Shown in pieces: positions 23,698 through 32,120 of a stretch of DNA of 64,000 nt. Source of the stretch: Bacteroidota bacterium (lineage in GTDB: Bacteria > Bacteroidota > Bacteroidia > Chitinophagales > Saprospiraceae); contig JAKQLF010000115.1 of NCBI GenBank assembly GCA_029567325.1, forward strand, positions 1 to 64,000, read 5' to 3'. A model generated the notes under the pieces. It had not been told where the DNA came from, did not search any database, and saw only the letters and a list, made by a program, of their open reading frames with translations. The translations under genes were made by a program, and so were the position numbers. How positions within the stretch are numbered: the stretch's first letter is position 1; each line of letters begins with the position of its first letter.

Positions 23698-23730
23698 TTT
23701 GTTGCTTCAAGGATAGCACACTTAATTTTG
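23698..23730 (+). promoter_or_regulatory. candidate promoter for the LacI-type regulator
   Basis: TTTG at 23698-23701 is followed after 21 bases by TAATTTTG (23723-23730), matching the Bacteroidota -33/-7 pattern TTTG-N19-21-TAnnTTTG. The leader to the ATG at 23994 would be about 255 bases, which is long, so a promoter closer to the gene is possible. Confidence 0.35.
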
Positions 23731-23993
23731 AAAATTTTGACCTTATTTTATAAATTTTGTCATTTAAGTTTTTGTTGATCACAGTGATTTTGAATTATAA
23801 AGGCCATCGGGTTTTGTACTTTTTAGATACTTTTACAACCTATTTGCAGAAATCCAAAATATTTCTAAGTGCAAAACTTTTTAAATACTATTGGCTAAAA
23901 TTGTGAATATCAGTAGCTTTATGGCGCTGTACCTATACTTCGTTTATTTATGTATAGTTTTTGAGAAGACAAACAATTAATTCGTATTTTTAA

Positions 23994-25025
23994 ATGCAAA
24001 AAAAACGTGTGACCATATATGACATTGCTAGAGCGCTCAATGTCTCAGCTTCATATATCTCACGTGCACTGAATGATCATTCTACAATCAGTGAAAAAGC
24101 GAAAGAAAAAATTAAGAAAAAAGCGGCTGAATTAAATTATAAGCATAATTCTCTGGCTGCGAACTTGAGGCAAGGAGGTTCCAAACTTCTTGGTGTGATT
24201 GTACCCTTGATCAATCAAAGATTCTTCTCTGATACCATCTCAGGAATCGAAGAAATTTGTTCTGATAAAAACTACAGTTTATTGATTTGTCAATCACATG
24301 AAAACTTTTCAAAAGAGGTTCACGCAGTAGACACATTGATCAAACAAAATGTGGAGGGCATTCTCATTTCTGTATCCTCAGAAACAAACTCTTCAGATCA
24401 CCTTCAAAACGTTTTAAGTCACGATATCGAATTAATCCAATTTGACAGATGTTTGGACGAGCTAGAAAGCATTAAGGTGGAAAATAACAACTTAGAAATA
24501 AGCTATAAAGTCACCAAAAACATCATAGAAAGTGGATATGATAAAATTGCATTTTTGGGGGGCCCAAACCACCTCTCTACTTTCAAAAATAGAAAGGACG
24601 GTTTTTTAAAAGCAATCAAAGAATTCAATTTGCCCATCCCTTTCAATTTTATTCAGGAAGATCTTTTGTTACCTGAAAATAGCTATAAAGTGGCGCGCGA
24701 ACTTTTGCTTTTGAAAGATCCACCAAATGCCTTTCTCACGGTTTCTGACCATCAATCTCTTGCCATTCTAAGGCTCGCAAATGAACTCCAAATTGATGTT
24801 CCAAATGATTTGGCAATTTTTGGTTTTGCCAATGAGGATTTTACAACAATCACCAATCCTTTTTTATCTTCTGTCGATCAAAAAAGTAAGGAACTTGGAA
24901 GACAAGCTGCCTTGGCTTTCTTTGCTAAAACAAATATTGAACGGGCCAAAGGTGAAAAGATTGAACCTATTATTGTTGAAAGCGAAATCATTGTAAGACA
25001 GAGTTCTACAAAATTATTGGTTTAA
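23994..25025 (+). CDS. LacI-family transcriptional regulator of the PUL
   Basis: A 343-residue regulator. The N-terminal helix-turn-helix (about residues 4-48: VTIYDIARALNVSASYISRALN, then the hinge helix near NYKHNSLAANLRQG) is followed by a periplasmic-binding-protein-like sugar sensor domain with characteristic LLGVIVPLINQRFF and DLAIFGFANED segments. It is divergent from susC, with two mirrored CG-centred operators between them. Most SusCD loci use hybrid two-component or ECF/anti-sigma control; LacI control is less common but known. The likely effector is a mono- or disaccharide from the imported glycan, and de-repression on binding is the usual mode. DUF6807 follows after 90 bases and may be co-transcribed. 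Confidence 0.93.
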   Translation: MQKKRVTIYDIARALNVSASYISRALNDHSTISEKAKEKIKKKAAELNYKHNSLAANLRQGGSKLLGVIVPLINQRFFSDTISGIEEICSDKNYSLLICQSHENFSKEVHAVDTLIKQNVEGILISVSSETNSSDHLQNVLSHDIELIQFDRCLDELESIKVENNNLEISYKVTKNIIESGYDKIAFLGGPNHLSTFKNRKDGFLKAIKEFNLPIPFNFIQEDLLLPENSYKVARELLLLKDPPNAFLTVSDHQSLAILRLANELQIDVPNDLAIFGFANEDFTTITNPFLSSVDQKSKELGRQAALAFFAKTNIERAKGEKIEPIIVESEIIVRQSSTKLLV

Positions 25026-25115
25026 ACTCACAGTATTGCCGGCCTTGAATTTTTGAATAGAAGAAGTATTTTGTTTTGCAAAATATAAAATTTAATTTGC
25101 GAGATAAATATCGTT

Positions 25116-26213
25116 ATGGGCAACACTAAACATACCACCTATCCAACTTCTGGTCTCATCTTTACTTTTGTATTTATATGGCTTTTCTTGTCTTCAACCA
25201 TACAAATTACCGCACAAAACAGCGGATCAAAAGTTAATAAACAAAAAAGAATTACACTAATCAGCAATGAAGTAGACAGAAAAGTAGACGTGCTGATTGA
25301 TGGCAGATTATTTACCTCCTACATATATCCTTCAACTATTAAAAAACCTGTTCTATATCCTTTGATTTCGCCAAGTGGCACCAAAATTACTAGAAAATTT
25401 CCTTTAGAACCTTCAGTAGGCGAACGCGTCGATCATCCTCACCACGTTGGATTATGGTTTAATTATGGTGACGTCAATGGTTATGATTTTTGGAATAATT
25501 CCGATGCCATTCCAGTAGATAAAAGAGATGGCTATGGCACAATATATCATCGAGCCATAAACAACATGGAGAACGGTGATGATGAGGCAAAGTTGTCAGT
25601 AACAATGGAATGGGTTTCTGCCAAAGGCGATGTATTATTGGAAGAACAAACTACTTTTGTATTTAGAGGCAAAGGCAACGAATATTCGATAGATCGCATC
25701 ACCAAATTGACTGCAAAAAATGGTGATGTAAGCTTGATAGACAACAAAGAAGGTGTATTGGGCATCAGGCTCATCCGCGAATTAGAACACCCAAGCGATA
25801 AGCCAGATATTTTCACTGATGCAAATGGCATTGCCACCAAGGTTGCTGTATTAAATAATGATGGGGTATATGGAAAGTACACCAATGCCGAAGGAATACA
25901 AGGCGACGATTGCTGGGGCAAACGTTCCAATTGGGTAAATTTATCATCTCATGTTGGCAATGAAATTATCAATTTAGCCATCCTGGATCATCCAAAAAAT
26001 GTAGGTGCACCAACTTACTGGCACACTAGAGGATATGGTTTATTTGCCGTCAATCCACTTGGTCAATCCGCTTTGAGCAATGGCAAAGATGTGCTCAACT
26101 TTGGGTTGAAAAAAGGTGAGAGCACCACCTTCAGACATCGCATAATTATTGCCAATGAGGATTTGGGGAAAAAGCAAATGGATGCCAGGTTCGATGCTTT
26201 TTCTAAGCAATAA
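25116..26213 (+). CDS. secreted DUF6807 (PmoA) family protein
   Basis: A 365-residue secreted protein. The N-terminal hydrophobic segment (FTFVFIWLFLSSTIQITAQ) is a signal peptide. The body matches the DUF6807 family, once labelled methane oxygenase PmoA: conserved HPHHVGLWFNYGDVNGYDFWN, EQTTFVF, GIRL and GDDCWGKRSNWV segments are present. The PmoA label is misleading; these proteins are common in Bacteroidota and Planctomycetota carbohydrate loci and have no established reaction. The conserved His pair and Asp/Asn residues suggest a sugar-active or metal-binding pocket. It lies just after lacI, on the same strand, so a link with the PUL is plausible. Confidence 0.85.
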   Translation: MGNTKHTTYPTSGLIFTFVFIWLFLSSTIQITAQNSGSKVNKQKRITLISNEVDRKVDVLIDGRLFTSYIYPSTIKKPVLYPLISPSGTKITRKFPLEPSVGERVDHPHHVGLWFNYGDVNGYDFWNNSDAIPVDKRDGYGTIYHRAINNMENGDDEAKLSVTMEWVSAKGDVLLEEQTTFVFRGKGNEYSIDRITKLTAKNGDVSLIDNKEGVLGIRLIRELEHPSDKPDIFTDANGIATKVAVLNNDGVYGKYTNAEGIQGDDCWGKRSNWVNLSSHVGNEIINLAILDHPKNVGAPTYWHTRGYGLFAVNPLGQSALSNGKDVLNFGLKKGESTTFRHRIIIANEDLGKKQMDARFDAFSKQ

Positions 26214-26221
26214 GAGGCGAT

Positions 26222-26262
26222 TGAGTTCATAAAGTTGAAAGTAAAAAGTTCATAAAGTTATT
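26222..26262. repeat. dispersed actttatgaact-type repeat
   Basis: Two copies of gttcataaagtt separated by aaagt-rich sequence begin a few bases after the DUF6807 stop codon. The same motif recurs at about 33690-33780, 37670-37710 and 39690-39840, each time next to a gene end. Confidence 0.6.
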
Positions 26263-26280
26263 AATGCTAGTGGCTCAATG

Positions 26281-26479
26281 GGCTTCCGCCAGTTCAACTG
26301 TGACAATGCTCTGAAAAGGTGTATGAAGGGCGAATTGGCTTCCGCCTGTTCAACTGTAGCAATGCTGAGAGAAGGTGTATGAAGGGCGAATTGGCTTCAG
26401 CCTGTTCAACTGCGACAATGTTGAGAGCAGGTGTATGAAGGGCGAATTGGCTTTAGTCTGTTCAACTGTGACAATGTTA
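26281..26479. repeat. 56-bp tandem repeat, about 3.5 copies
   Basis: Copies start at 26281, 26337, 26393 and 26449, each beginning ggctt and containing ttcaactgt, gacaatg and gtgtatgaagggcgaatt. Copies differ by a few substitutions and there are no spacers, so this is not a CRISPR array. It fills the gap between two convergent genes (DUF6807 and the delta-60 protein). Confidence 0.85.
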
Positions 26480-26506
26480 TTGAAAGACAAAAACTAATTT
26501 CAACAA

Positions 26507-28969
26507 TTATTTTACTACCATAATTTTTATGAAAGATTGTAAATCATCTGTACTTCTTTGTAACAAATACATACCTGTTCCAATGTTTTGAGTATTAATA
26601 ATTGCGTTATTAGTATTTGTCACTGTTGAGTATATCATTTTCCCTGTGGCAGCTTCTATGACAGATATTTTTGATTTCTTATTTGTTGCTTCCTTACCTA
26701 AATCAATATAAATATTTGAGCCGGCAACTACCGGGTTTGGAAATGCATTCATTTCATTATCAAGTCCGGTTTGATTTACATTTGTTTGTAAATCTGTCAA
26801 TTTTATCAAACTTGCATTTTTCCCATCGGCTAAAAATCTGCCACCAATGTACATTTCATTGTCTTTGTTTACTGTAGCACAAGAAATAGCCTCTACATTT
26901 GACAATCCAATTGGAAATTCCTTAATATAGTTTCCAAAGCTGTCTATTAATGCAGTGTTTGATACTTGGAATCCATTGTAGGTATCAAAAATTCCGGTAA
27001 GTAGATATCTGTTTGGGTAAATCTCCAGGATATTGGAAACATTGGAATTTAAGGAGGTGTGTGAAATAGTCCCAGTGAAATTATTGTCTTTACTCCCGTC
27101 CGGATTAAGTTTGGTAATAAAAGCCTGTGTGGTAAAGTTTATAGAATTTTGAATAAATCCTGCAACTAGAACCCCATCATTTATTGAAATTGCACTTTTA
27201 GCCCAATAGTCTGTAGGTAGGCTCGGATTGAATGTTGTATTCCTGCTACCATCAGCATTTACTTTTACAACACATGAGGTGTCATATCCCTCATAGCCAA
27301 TTTGATACCCGTAAAGCAAAAGCTTATTATCTTTTTCTAATTGATATCCATTGAACCTGTAAATTGATGTAAAATATCCATTGTTTAAGTTCAACGGTTT
27401 TTCACCAAAGTGATCATATATTACCAGATTTTGACCACCTTTTCCGTTGATATTGTAAGCCGTACTTTCTCCTGCGTAAATTTTATCTTCGCTTACCTCC
27501 AGATTTATGATGGCTCCTTGCCCATTCGCAAAGTAAGGAAACGCTACATTTCGAATCAATTTGCCTTCTTTAGTCAAAATAGCCAAGCCATTAATTTTAG
27601 TGAAATCTCCAGTTGAGATGTAAGTAGCTGCTACAACCAGCAAACCATTTGGCAAAGTTTTCACACTATAAGGAGTAATTTCTTTCGTAATGTCTGGAGC
27701 AAAAGTTTTGTCCAAACTTCCATCGGCATTCAACCTGATCAGTTTAGGAGTAAATTCCCCACCCACAATTGTAAAATCACCCGCAACTACTAATTTTCCA
27801 TCCTGTTGTGCGGTTATTCCGTACACTGATCCAGGAGTCAAAAGTTTTGCCTCAAAAGTAGTGTCCACATTGAGTAAATCTTGGTAGTTTAATCTGACAA
27901 TTCCTAAAGCTTTGGTTCCTAATGCAAAACTTACATCACCCACACTGATGATAGAAGTATCGCTGTCTTCACTTGGATTTAGAATCGGCGTGGTGAAAAC
28001 ATTAGTTCCCACTTGCAAAATATAAGGTTCGTTTTCAACATTGATTTCATAAACATTTCTGCCCGTAGCTAAAACTCCATCCTCACCCAGTTTGGTTATA
28101 TAATACACTTGATCCAAAAAAGAAAAAGGAGGGTTCACTGCAAGCTGATTTACAAAAACAAGTTGACCCGTGGAGTCAAAAACATTGATGGTGTTGAAAT
28201 CAGTTAATAAAACAACCAGCTGTTGTTTGGATGCTACAATTCCTTTTCCATAAGCCTGACTTCCCCCTGTCACAGTCATTAAGATAGGGTTATAAGATTC
28301 AATTCGATTACCCAAAGTATCCAAAGCAATCACATTTCTCGATTCTCCATTCACAAGGAAACTGCCACCAACAATGATTTTATTTTCATTCAACACCGTC
28401 AACTCAGTTTGCTCTTGGGATATGAAGGGTGTAAAATCTGCATGGATACTTCCATTCTCGTTGAGCAATAAGGTACGATATTGAGTGTTGTTGAGACTGT
28501 CAAGTGTTCGCTCAATAATGGCTATCTTTCTATCTGGTAATAAGTCAAAATGGATTACTTGAGCATTGTTGGACGTATATTTTTCAAAGGATTGGTCAAT
28601 GTCACCATTTTCTTTTAGCCTCAAGATTCCTGCCAAATATTGGCCCTGGTGTGAATAAATGTTCCCAGAAATTAAAATATTTCCTAAGCCATCATCTTTA
28701 ATTTTACTTATTGTCCTACCAATTGTTGGATCAATCTGGAAAGTGCTGTCCAAACTGCCATCTTGATTAAATCGGATCAACCCCGATAAAACCTTGCCTG
28801 CAACGATGCTATTGGCGTTTAAATCAACTATATATTTTTGCCCTGATACCTTTGTTACTAAAGAAGCTCTACCCTCTTTAAAGACACCTGCATTAAAATC
28901 ATTGTCTATGTTTTGAGCAAATAAAGTGTGGGTAATAAAGCAAATGATCAATAATGGAAAATTCTTCAT
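26507..28969 (-). CDS. secreted delta-60 repeat protein with T9SS C-terminal sorting domain
   Basis: An 820-residue cell-surface or secreted protein. After a signal peptide (to LFAQ) it carries many copies of the delta-60 repeat, recognised by segments such as LIRFNQDGSLDSTF, LRLKENGDIDQSF, LIRLNADGSLDKTF and LNPDGSKDNNF, which fold as a beta-propeller-like array. The C-terminal about 80 residues (AFPNPVVAGSNIYIDLG through GTGMYLLQ to IKIMVVK) are a type A sorting domain for type IX secretion. Catalytic motifs are absent; the role is unknown, perhaps adhesion. It converges on the DUF6807 gene and diverges from the esterase cluster, and shows no clear functional link to either. Confidence 0.9.
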   Translation of the reverse strand: MKNFPLLIICFITHTLFAQNIDNDFNAGVFKEGRASLVTKVSGQKYIVDLNANSIVAGKVLSGLIRFNQDGSLDSTFQIDPTIGRTISKIKDDGLGNILISGNIYSHQGQYLAGILRLKENGDIDQSFEKYTSNNAQVIHFDLLPDRKIAIIERTLDSLNNTQYRTLLLNENGSIHADFTPFISQEQTELTVLNENKIIVGGSFLVNGESRNVIALDTLGNRIESYNPILMTVTGGSQAYGKGIVASKQQLVVLLTDFNTINVFDSTGQLVFVNQLAVNPPFSFLDQVYYITKLGEDGVLATGRNVYEINVENEPYILQVGTNVFTTPILNPSEDSDTSIISVGDVSFALGTKALGIVRLNYQDLLNVDTTFEAKLLTPGSVYGITAQQDGKLVVAGDFTIVGGEFTPKLIRLNADGSLDKTFAPDITKEITPYSVKTLPNGLLVVAATYISTGDFTKINGLAILTKEGKLIRNVAFPYFANGQGAIINLEVSEDKIYAGESTAYNINGKGGQNLVIYDHFGEKPLNLNNGYFTSIYRFNGYQLEKDNKLLLYGYQIGYEGYDTSCVVKVNADGSRNTTFNPSLPTDYWAKSAISINDGVLVAGFIQNSINFTTQAFITKLNPDGSKDNNFTGTISHTSLNSNVSNILEIYPNRYLLTGIFDTYNGFQVSNTALIDSFGNYIKEFPIGLSNVEAISCATVNKDNEMYIGGRFLADGKNASLIKLTDLQTNVNQTGLDNEMNAFPNPVVAGSNIYIDLGKEATNKKSKISVIEAATGKMIYSTVTNTNNAIINTQNIGTGMYLLQRSTDDLQSFIKIMVVK

Positions 28970-29372
28970 GGCTCATCATTTATTGTTTGTCATTAAAATT
29001 TGAAATAGTATTTACATTTCAAAATCAAAAATAAAACATATTGAGCATACAATGTTTAAATATTATTGGCCTAACATCTTTGCATTAAAAACTTTAACAC
29101 AATTTAAGAAATACCATTCTTTAGCATAGTTGAATCTTTCAAAGCAGTATAAAAGTCAAATTCCTGTTAAGAATTAACTGTTTGGGTGTGTATTTGATAT
29201 ATTTGTTTTGCTTATTGTATTGGTAACTTATAAGGTGAATCAATGCGGGTTGGATATTCAAGACAATTATAATTTACTGAATGAATGCAGTTATTTTGTT
29301 GCCTAATAATTTCCACCAAATCACCTTATTTGGTATTATTTTATTTTTTTGAAAAGATCAAATCGTTTTTTT
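28970..29372. other. divergent intergenic region
   Basis: About 400 AT-rich bases between the delta-60 gene and the SGNH-CE4 gene. A TATATTTG sequence at 29198-29205 matches the -7 consensus for the plus-strand cluster, but I found no well-spaced -33 element. No operator-like palindrome matching the PUL sites is present. Confidence 0.35.
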
Positions 29373-32069
29373 ATGAGAATTATTTCGGCATTGTTGGTCA
29401 TTCTTTGTTTACAAGCCCAAGCTCAAATCAGTCTTCCAAAGTTGGTCAGTAACGGGGCTGTTTTGCAAAGAGACGAACCTATTAATTTATGGGGCTACGC
29501 ATCTCCAAAGGAAAAAATAACCATTCAAATAAACAAAGAAAAATACAAAACCAAGGCTGATGAAAAGGGACATTGGGAGGTAAAAATACCCGCTCATCCT
29601 GCGGGAGGTCCTCACACCATCATACTCAAAGGCAAGAATGAAATCAAGATAGAAGACGTACTTTTTGGTGATGTTTGGTTGGGCTCAGGACAATCCAATA
29701 TGGTGGTAAACATGGAGCGGGTAAAAGAAAAATATCCTGATGATATTGCCTCAGCAAACTATCCACAAATTAGAAATTTCTTTATCAAAACCATGACCGA
29801 CCTGACAGGGCCTCAAAAAGATTTTCCAGATGGGCAGTGGGTGGTAGTTTCTCCCCAGAATGTTCTTACTATGGGCGCTGTTACTTACTTTTTTGCAAGG
29901 GAACTACATACCAGATACAACGTTCCAATTGGTATCATCAATTCTAGCGTTGGCGGTACACCCATAGAAGCTTGGATCAGTGAAAAAGGCTTTAAGGATT
30001 TTGATAAAATTTTGAAAACCATCGAGACAAACAAAGACACTGCCGCTATCAGCCAAAGACTTGCTGCATTCAGAAACAGAACTGGCGGTGGAGGACAGCA
30101 AAGACAACCAAAGGACTTAGGAACGTCAGAAAATCCAAAATGGTACGAAACAAGTTACAAACCCAAAGCATGGGCAGACATCAATATCCCCGGCTTTTGG
30201 GAAGATCAAGGTCTAAATAACTTGGATGGCGTTGTTTGGTTCAGAAGAGAAATTGAAGTCCCCAAAGAAATGTGTGATATGGATGTAAAATTATTTATGG
30301 GTCGCATTGTAGATTCAGATCACGTATACGTAAATGGCACTCAAGTAGGAAATATCACTTATCAATATCCACCTCGCAGGTATATCATTCCAAAAGGCGT
30401 TATGAAGCCTGGTAAAAACATTATAGTCATAAGGGTGCAAAACAATGGAGGTAAAGGCGGGTTTGTACCTGATAAACCTTACTACATGACTGCCAATGGA
30501 ATGGAAATAGATTTAAAAGGAACTTGGCAATATAAAGTAGGAGAAGTTTTCGTTCCCACACCATTTGGTGGAGGAGGCGGCGGCGGAGGATTTACTGCCC
30601 AAAACCAGCCAACAGCTTTATTCAATGCCATGTCTGCACCTATAGTTGCTCAAACCTCCATCAAGGGTATGTTATGGTATCAAGGAGAATCAAATACGGG
30701 TAATCCTATCATTTACAAAGATTACATGGAAGCCTTGGTCAACGATTACCGTCGCATGTTTAACAAACCAAATCTGCCAGTTATTGGAGTCCAGTTGGCC
30801 AATTTTATGGAGCAGGATTTTGTACCGGTAGAAAGCAATTGGGCTGCCCTGCAACATTCCCAATTTTTAGCAACCAAGATGCCCGGAACTGCATTGGCTG
30901 TAATCTCTGATGCAGGCGAATGGAACGACATTCACCCACTCAACAAAAAAGCTGTGGGAGATCGTTTGGCTTTGGCAGCAAGAAAATTGGCTTATGGTGA
31001 AACCAATTTGACCATTTCTGGACCAAGGTTTTCGTCCTACACCATGGAAGGTAATAAAATGATCCTAAGTTTTGATGAAGTTGGCAAAGGCCTCAGAACC
31101 ATTGATGGCGAACCTTTAAAATATTTTTCCATCGCTGGTGATGATCGAAAATTTGTTTGGGCCGATGCAAAAATTGTTGGAGATAAAATTGAAGTAAGTT
31201 CACCTGAGGTTTCAAAGCCACAATTTGTAAGATACGCTTGGGCAAATAATCCTGTAGGAGCAAATTTGACCAATGATACAGGCATTCCTGCTTCGGTTTT
31301 TGAGGCCGGAGTTGGCAACGAGAAAAAGTTGTGGCACGGCAAAAAAGCAACCGTTGTGCTTACCTATGATGATGCGCTCGACGTACATTTGGATAATGTT
31401 GTTCCGGCACTCAATCGATTGAGTTTTCTCGGAACCTTTTACATGACAGCATCAGCGCCTGCTAGTGAAAACAGAATAAATGACTGGAGGCGAGCAGCTC
31501 AAAGAGGGCACGAATTGGGAAATCATACTTTGTATCATCCTTGTGATGGAAGTAAACCAGGTCGATCTTGGCTCACTCCGTTAAACGATTTGAGTAAATA
31601 TACAACCGAACAAATTGTGCGAGAAGTGAAAATGACCAATGCTTATTTGGAAAGTATTGATGGAAAAAAACAGCGCACTTTTGCCTATACCTGTGGCGAT
31701 ACAGAAACCGCTGAAGGCTCTTTCATCAATGCTATCAAAGACGAGTTTGTAGCACTTAGAGGGGTAAGGGGACAAAACAGTACGATCGACAATGTCAATT
31801 TGGAAAACGTAGATTGTTATTCCATTGATAATAGTAATGCCGATAAACTGCAATCCTGGGCAGAAAAGGCAATTGAAGATAATGCGCTGATGGTTGTATT
31901 ATTCCATGGAGTTGGTGGCGGACATAGCATCAATACCGATCTAGACAAACACAATGCTTTTTTACAGTTTTTGAAAGATCACGAAGATGAAATTTGGGTT
32001 ACCACAATGGTAGACGCTGCGCAAAACATCATTGATTATAAATCTGCTGTCAAAAAAGAAGGAAAGTAA
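29373..32069 (+). CDS. SGNH acetylesterase fused to NodB/CE4 polysaccharide deacetylase
   Basis: An 898-residue secreted protein with two esterase/deacetylase modules. The ATG at 29373 gives a signal peptide (MRIISALLVILCLQAQAQ); the longer TTG frame at 29349 is not needed. The first module is sialate-O-acetylesterase-like: GSGQSNM (Ser108) and DIHP (Asp519, His521). It is interrupted at about 265-395 by a jelly-roll, GH2-like sugar-binding domain, then a run of eight glycines. The second module (about 655-890) is a NodB domain with TYDDA (Asp666-Asp667) and HELGNHTLYH (His718, His722), giving the Asp-His-His metal triad. It would remove O-acetyl and possibly N-acetyl groups from a polysaccharide. 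CE15 follows after 51 bases. Confidence 0.9.
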   Translation: MRIISALLVILCLQAQAQISLPKLVSNGAVLQRDEPINLWGYASPKEKITIQINKEKYKTKADEKGHWEVKIPAHPAGGPHTIILKGKNEIKIEDVLFGDVWLGSGQSNMVVNMERVKEKYPDDIASANYPQIRNFFIKTMTDLTGPQKDFPDGQWVVVSPQNVLTMGAVTYFFARELHTRYNVPIGIINSSVGGTPIEAWISEKGFKDFDKILKTIETNKDTAAISQRLAAFRNRTGGGGQQRQPKDLGTSENPKWYETSYKPKAWADINIPGFWEDQGLNNLDGVVWFRREIEVPKEMCDMDVKLFMGRIVDSDHVYVNGTQVGNITYQYPPRRYIIPKGVMKPGKNIIVIRVQNNGGKGGFVPDKPYYMTANGMEIDLKGTWQYKVGEVFVPTPFGGGGGGGGFTAQNQPTALFNAMSAPIVAQTSIKGMLWYQGESNTGNPIIYKDYMEALVNDYRRMFNKPNLPVIGVQLANFMEQDFVPVESNWAALQHSQFLATKMPGTALAVISDAGEWNDIHPLNKKAVGDRLALAARKLAYGETNLTISGPRFSSYTMEGNKMILSFDEVGKGLRTIDGEPLKYFSIAGDDRKFVWADAKIVGDKIEVSSPEVSKPQFVRYAWANNPVGANLTNDTGIPASVFEAGVGNEKKLWHGKKATVVLTYDDALDVHLDNVVPALNRLSFLGTFYMTASAPASENRINDWRRAAQRGHELGNHTLYHPCDGSKPGRSWLTPLNDLSKYTTEQIVREVKMTNAYLESIDGKKQRTFAYTCGDTETAEGSFINAIKDEFVALRGVRGQNSTIDNVNLENVDCYSIDNSNADKLQSWAEKAIEDNALMVVLFHGVGGGHSINTDLDKHNAFLQFLKDHEDEIWVTTMVDAAQNIIDYKSAVKKEGK

Positions 32070-32120
32070 TCCATCGTTAAAATTCAATTTCTATTGATGT
32101 CAAAAGTTAAAATTAAAGTC

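Noticed and set aside
23994-25025. Hybrid two-component or ECF sigma control of the PUL
   Set aside because: No such regulator is near susC, the SusC protein has no STN domain, and the LacI operators explain control better.
25116-26213. Methane monooxygenase subunit (PmoA)
   Set aside because: The name is a legacy label for DUF6807; the protein is secreted, soluble and unrelated to membrane-bound methane monooxygenase.
26281-26479. CRISPR-like array
   Set aside because: The 56-bp units are contiguous with no unique spacers and no cas genes are nearby.
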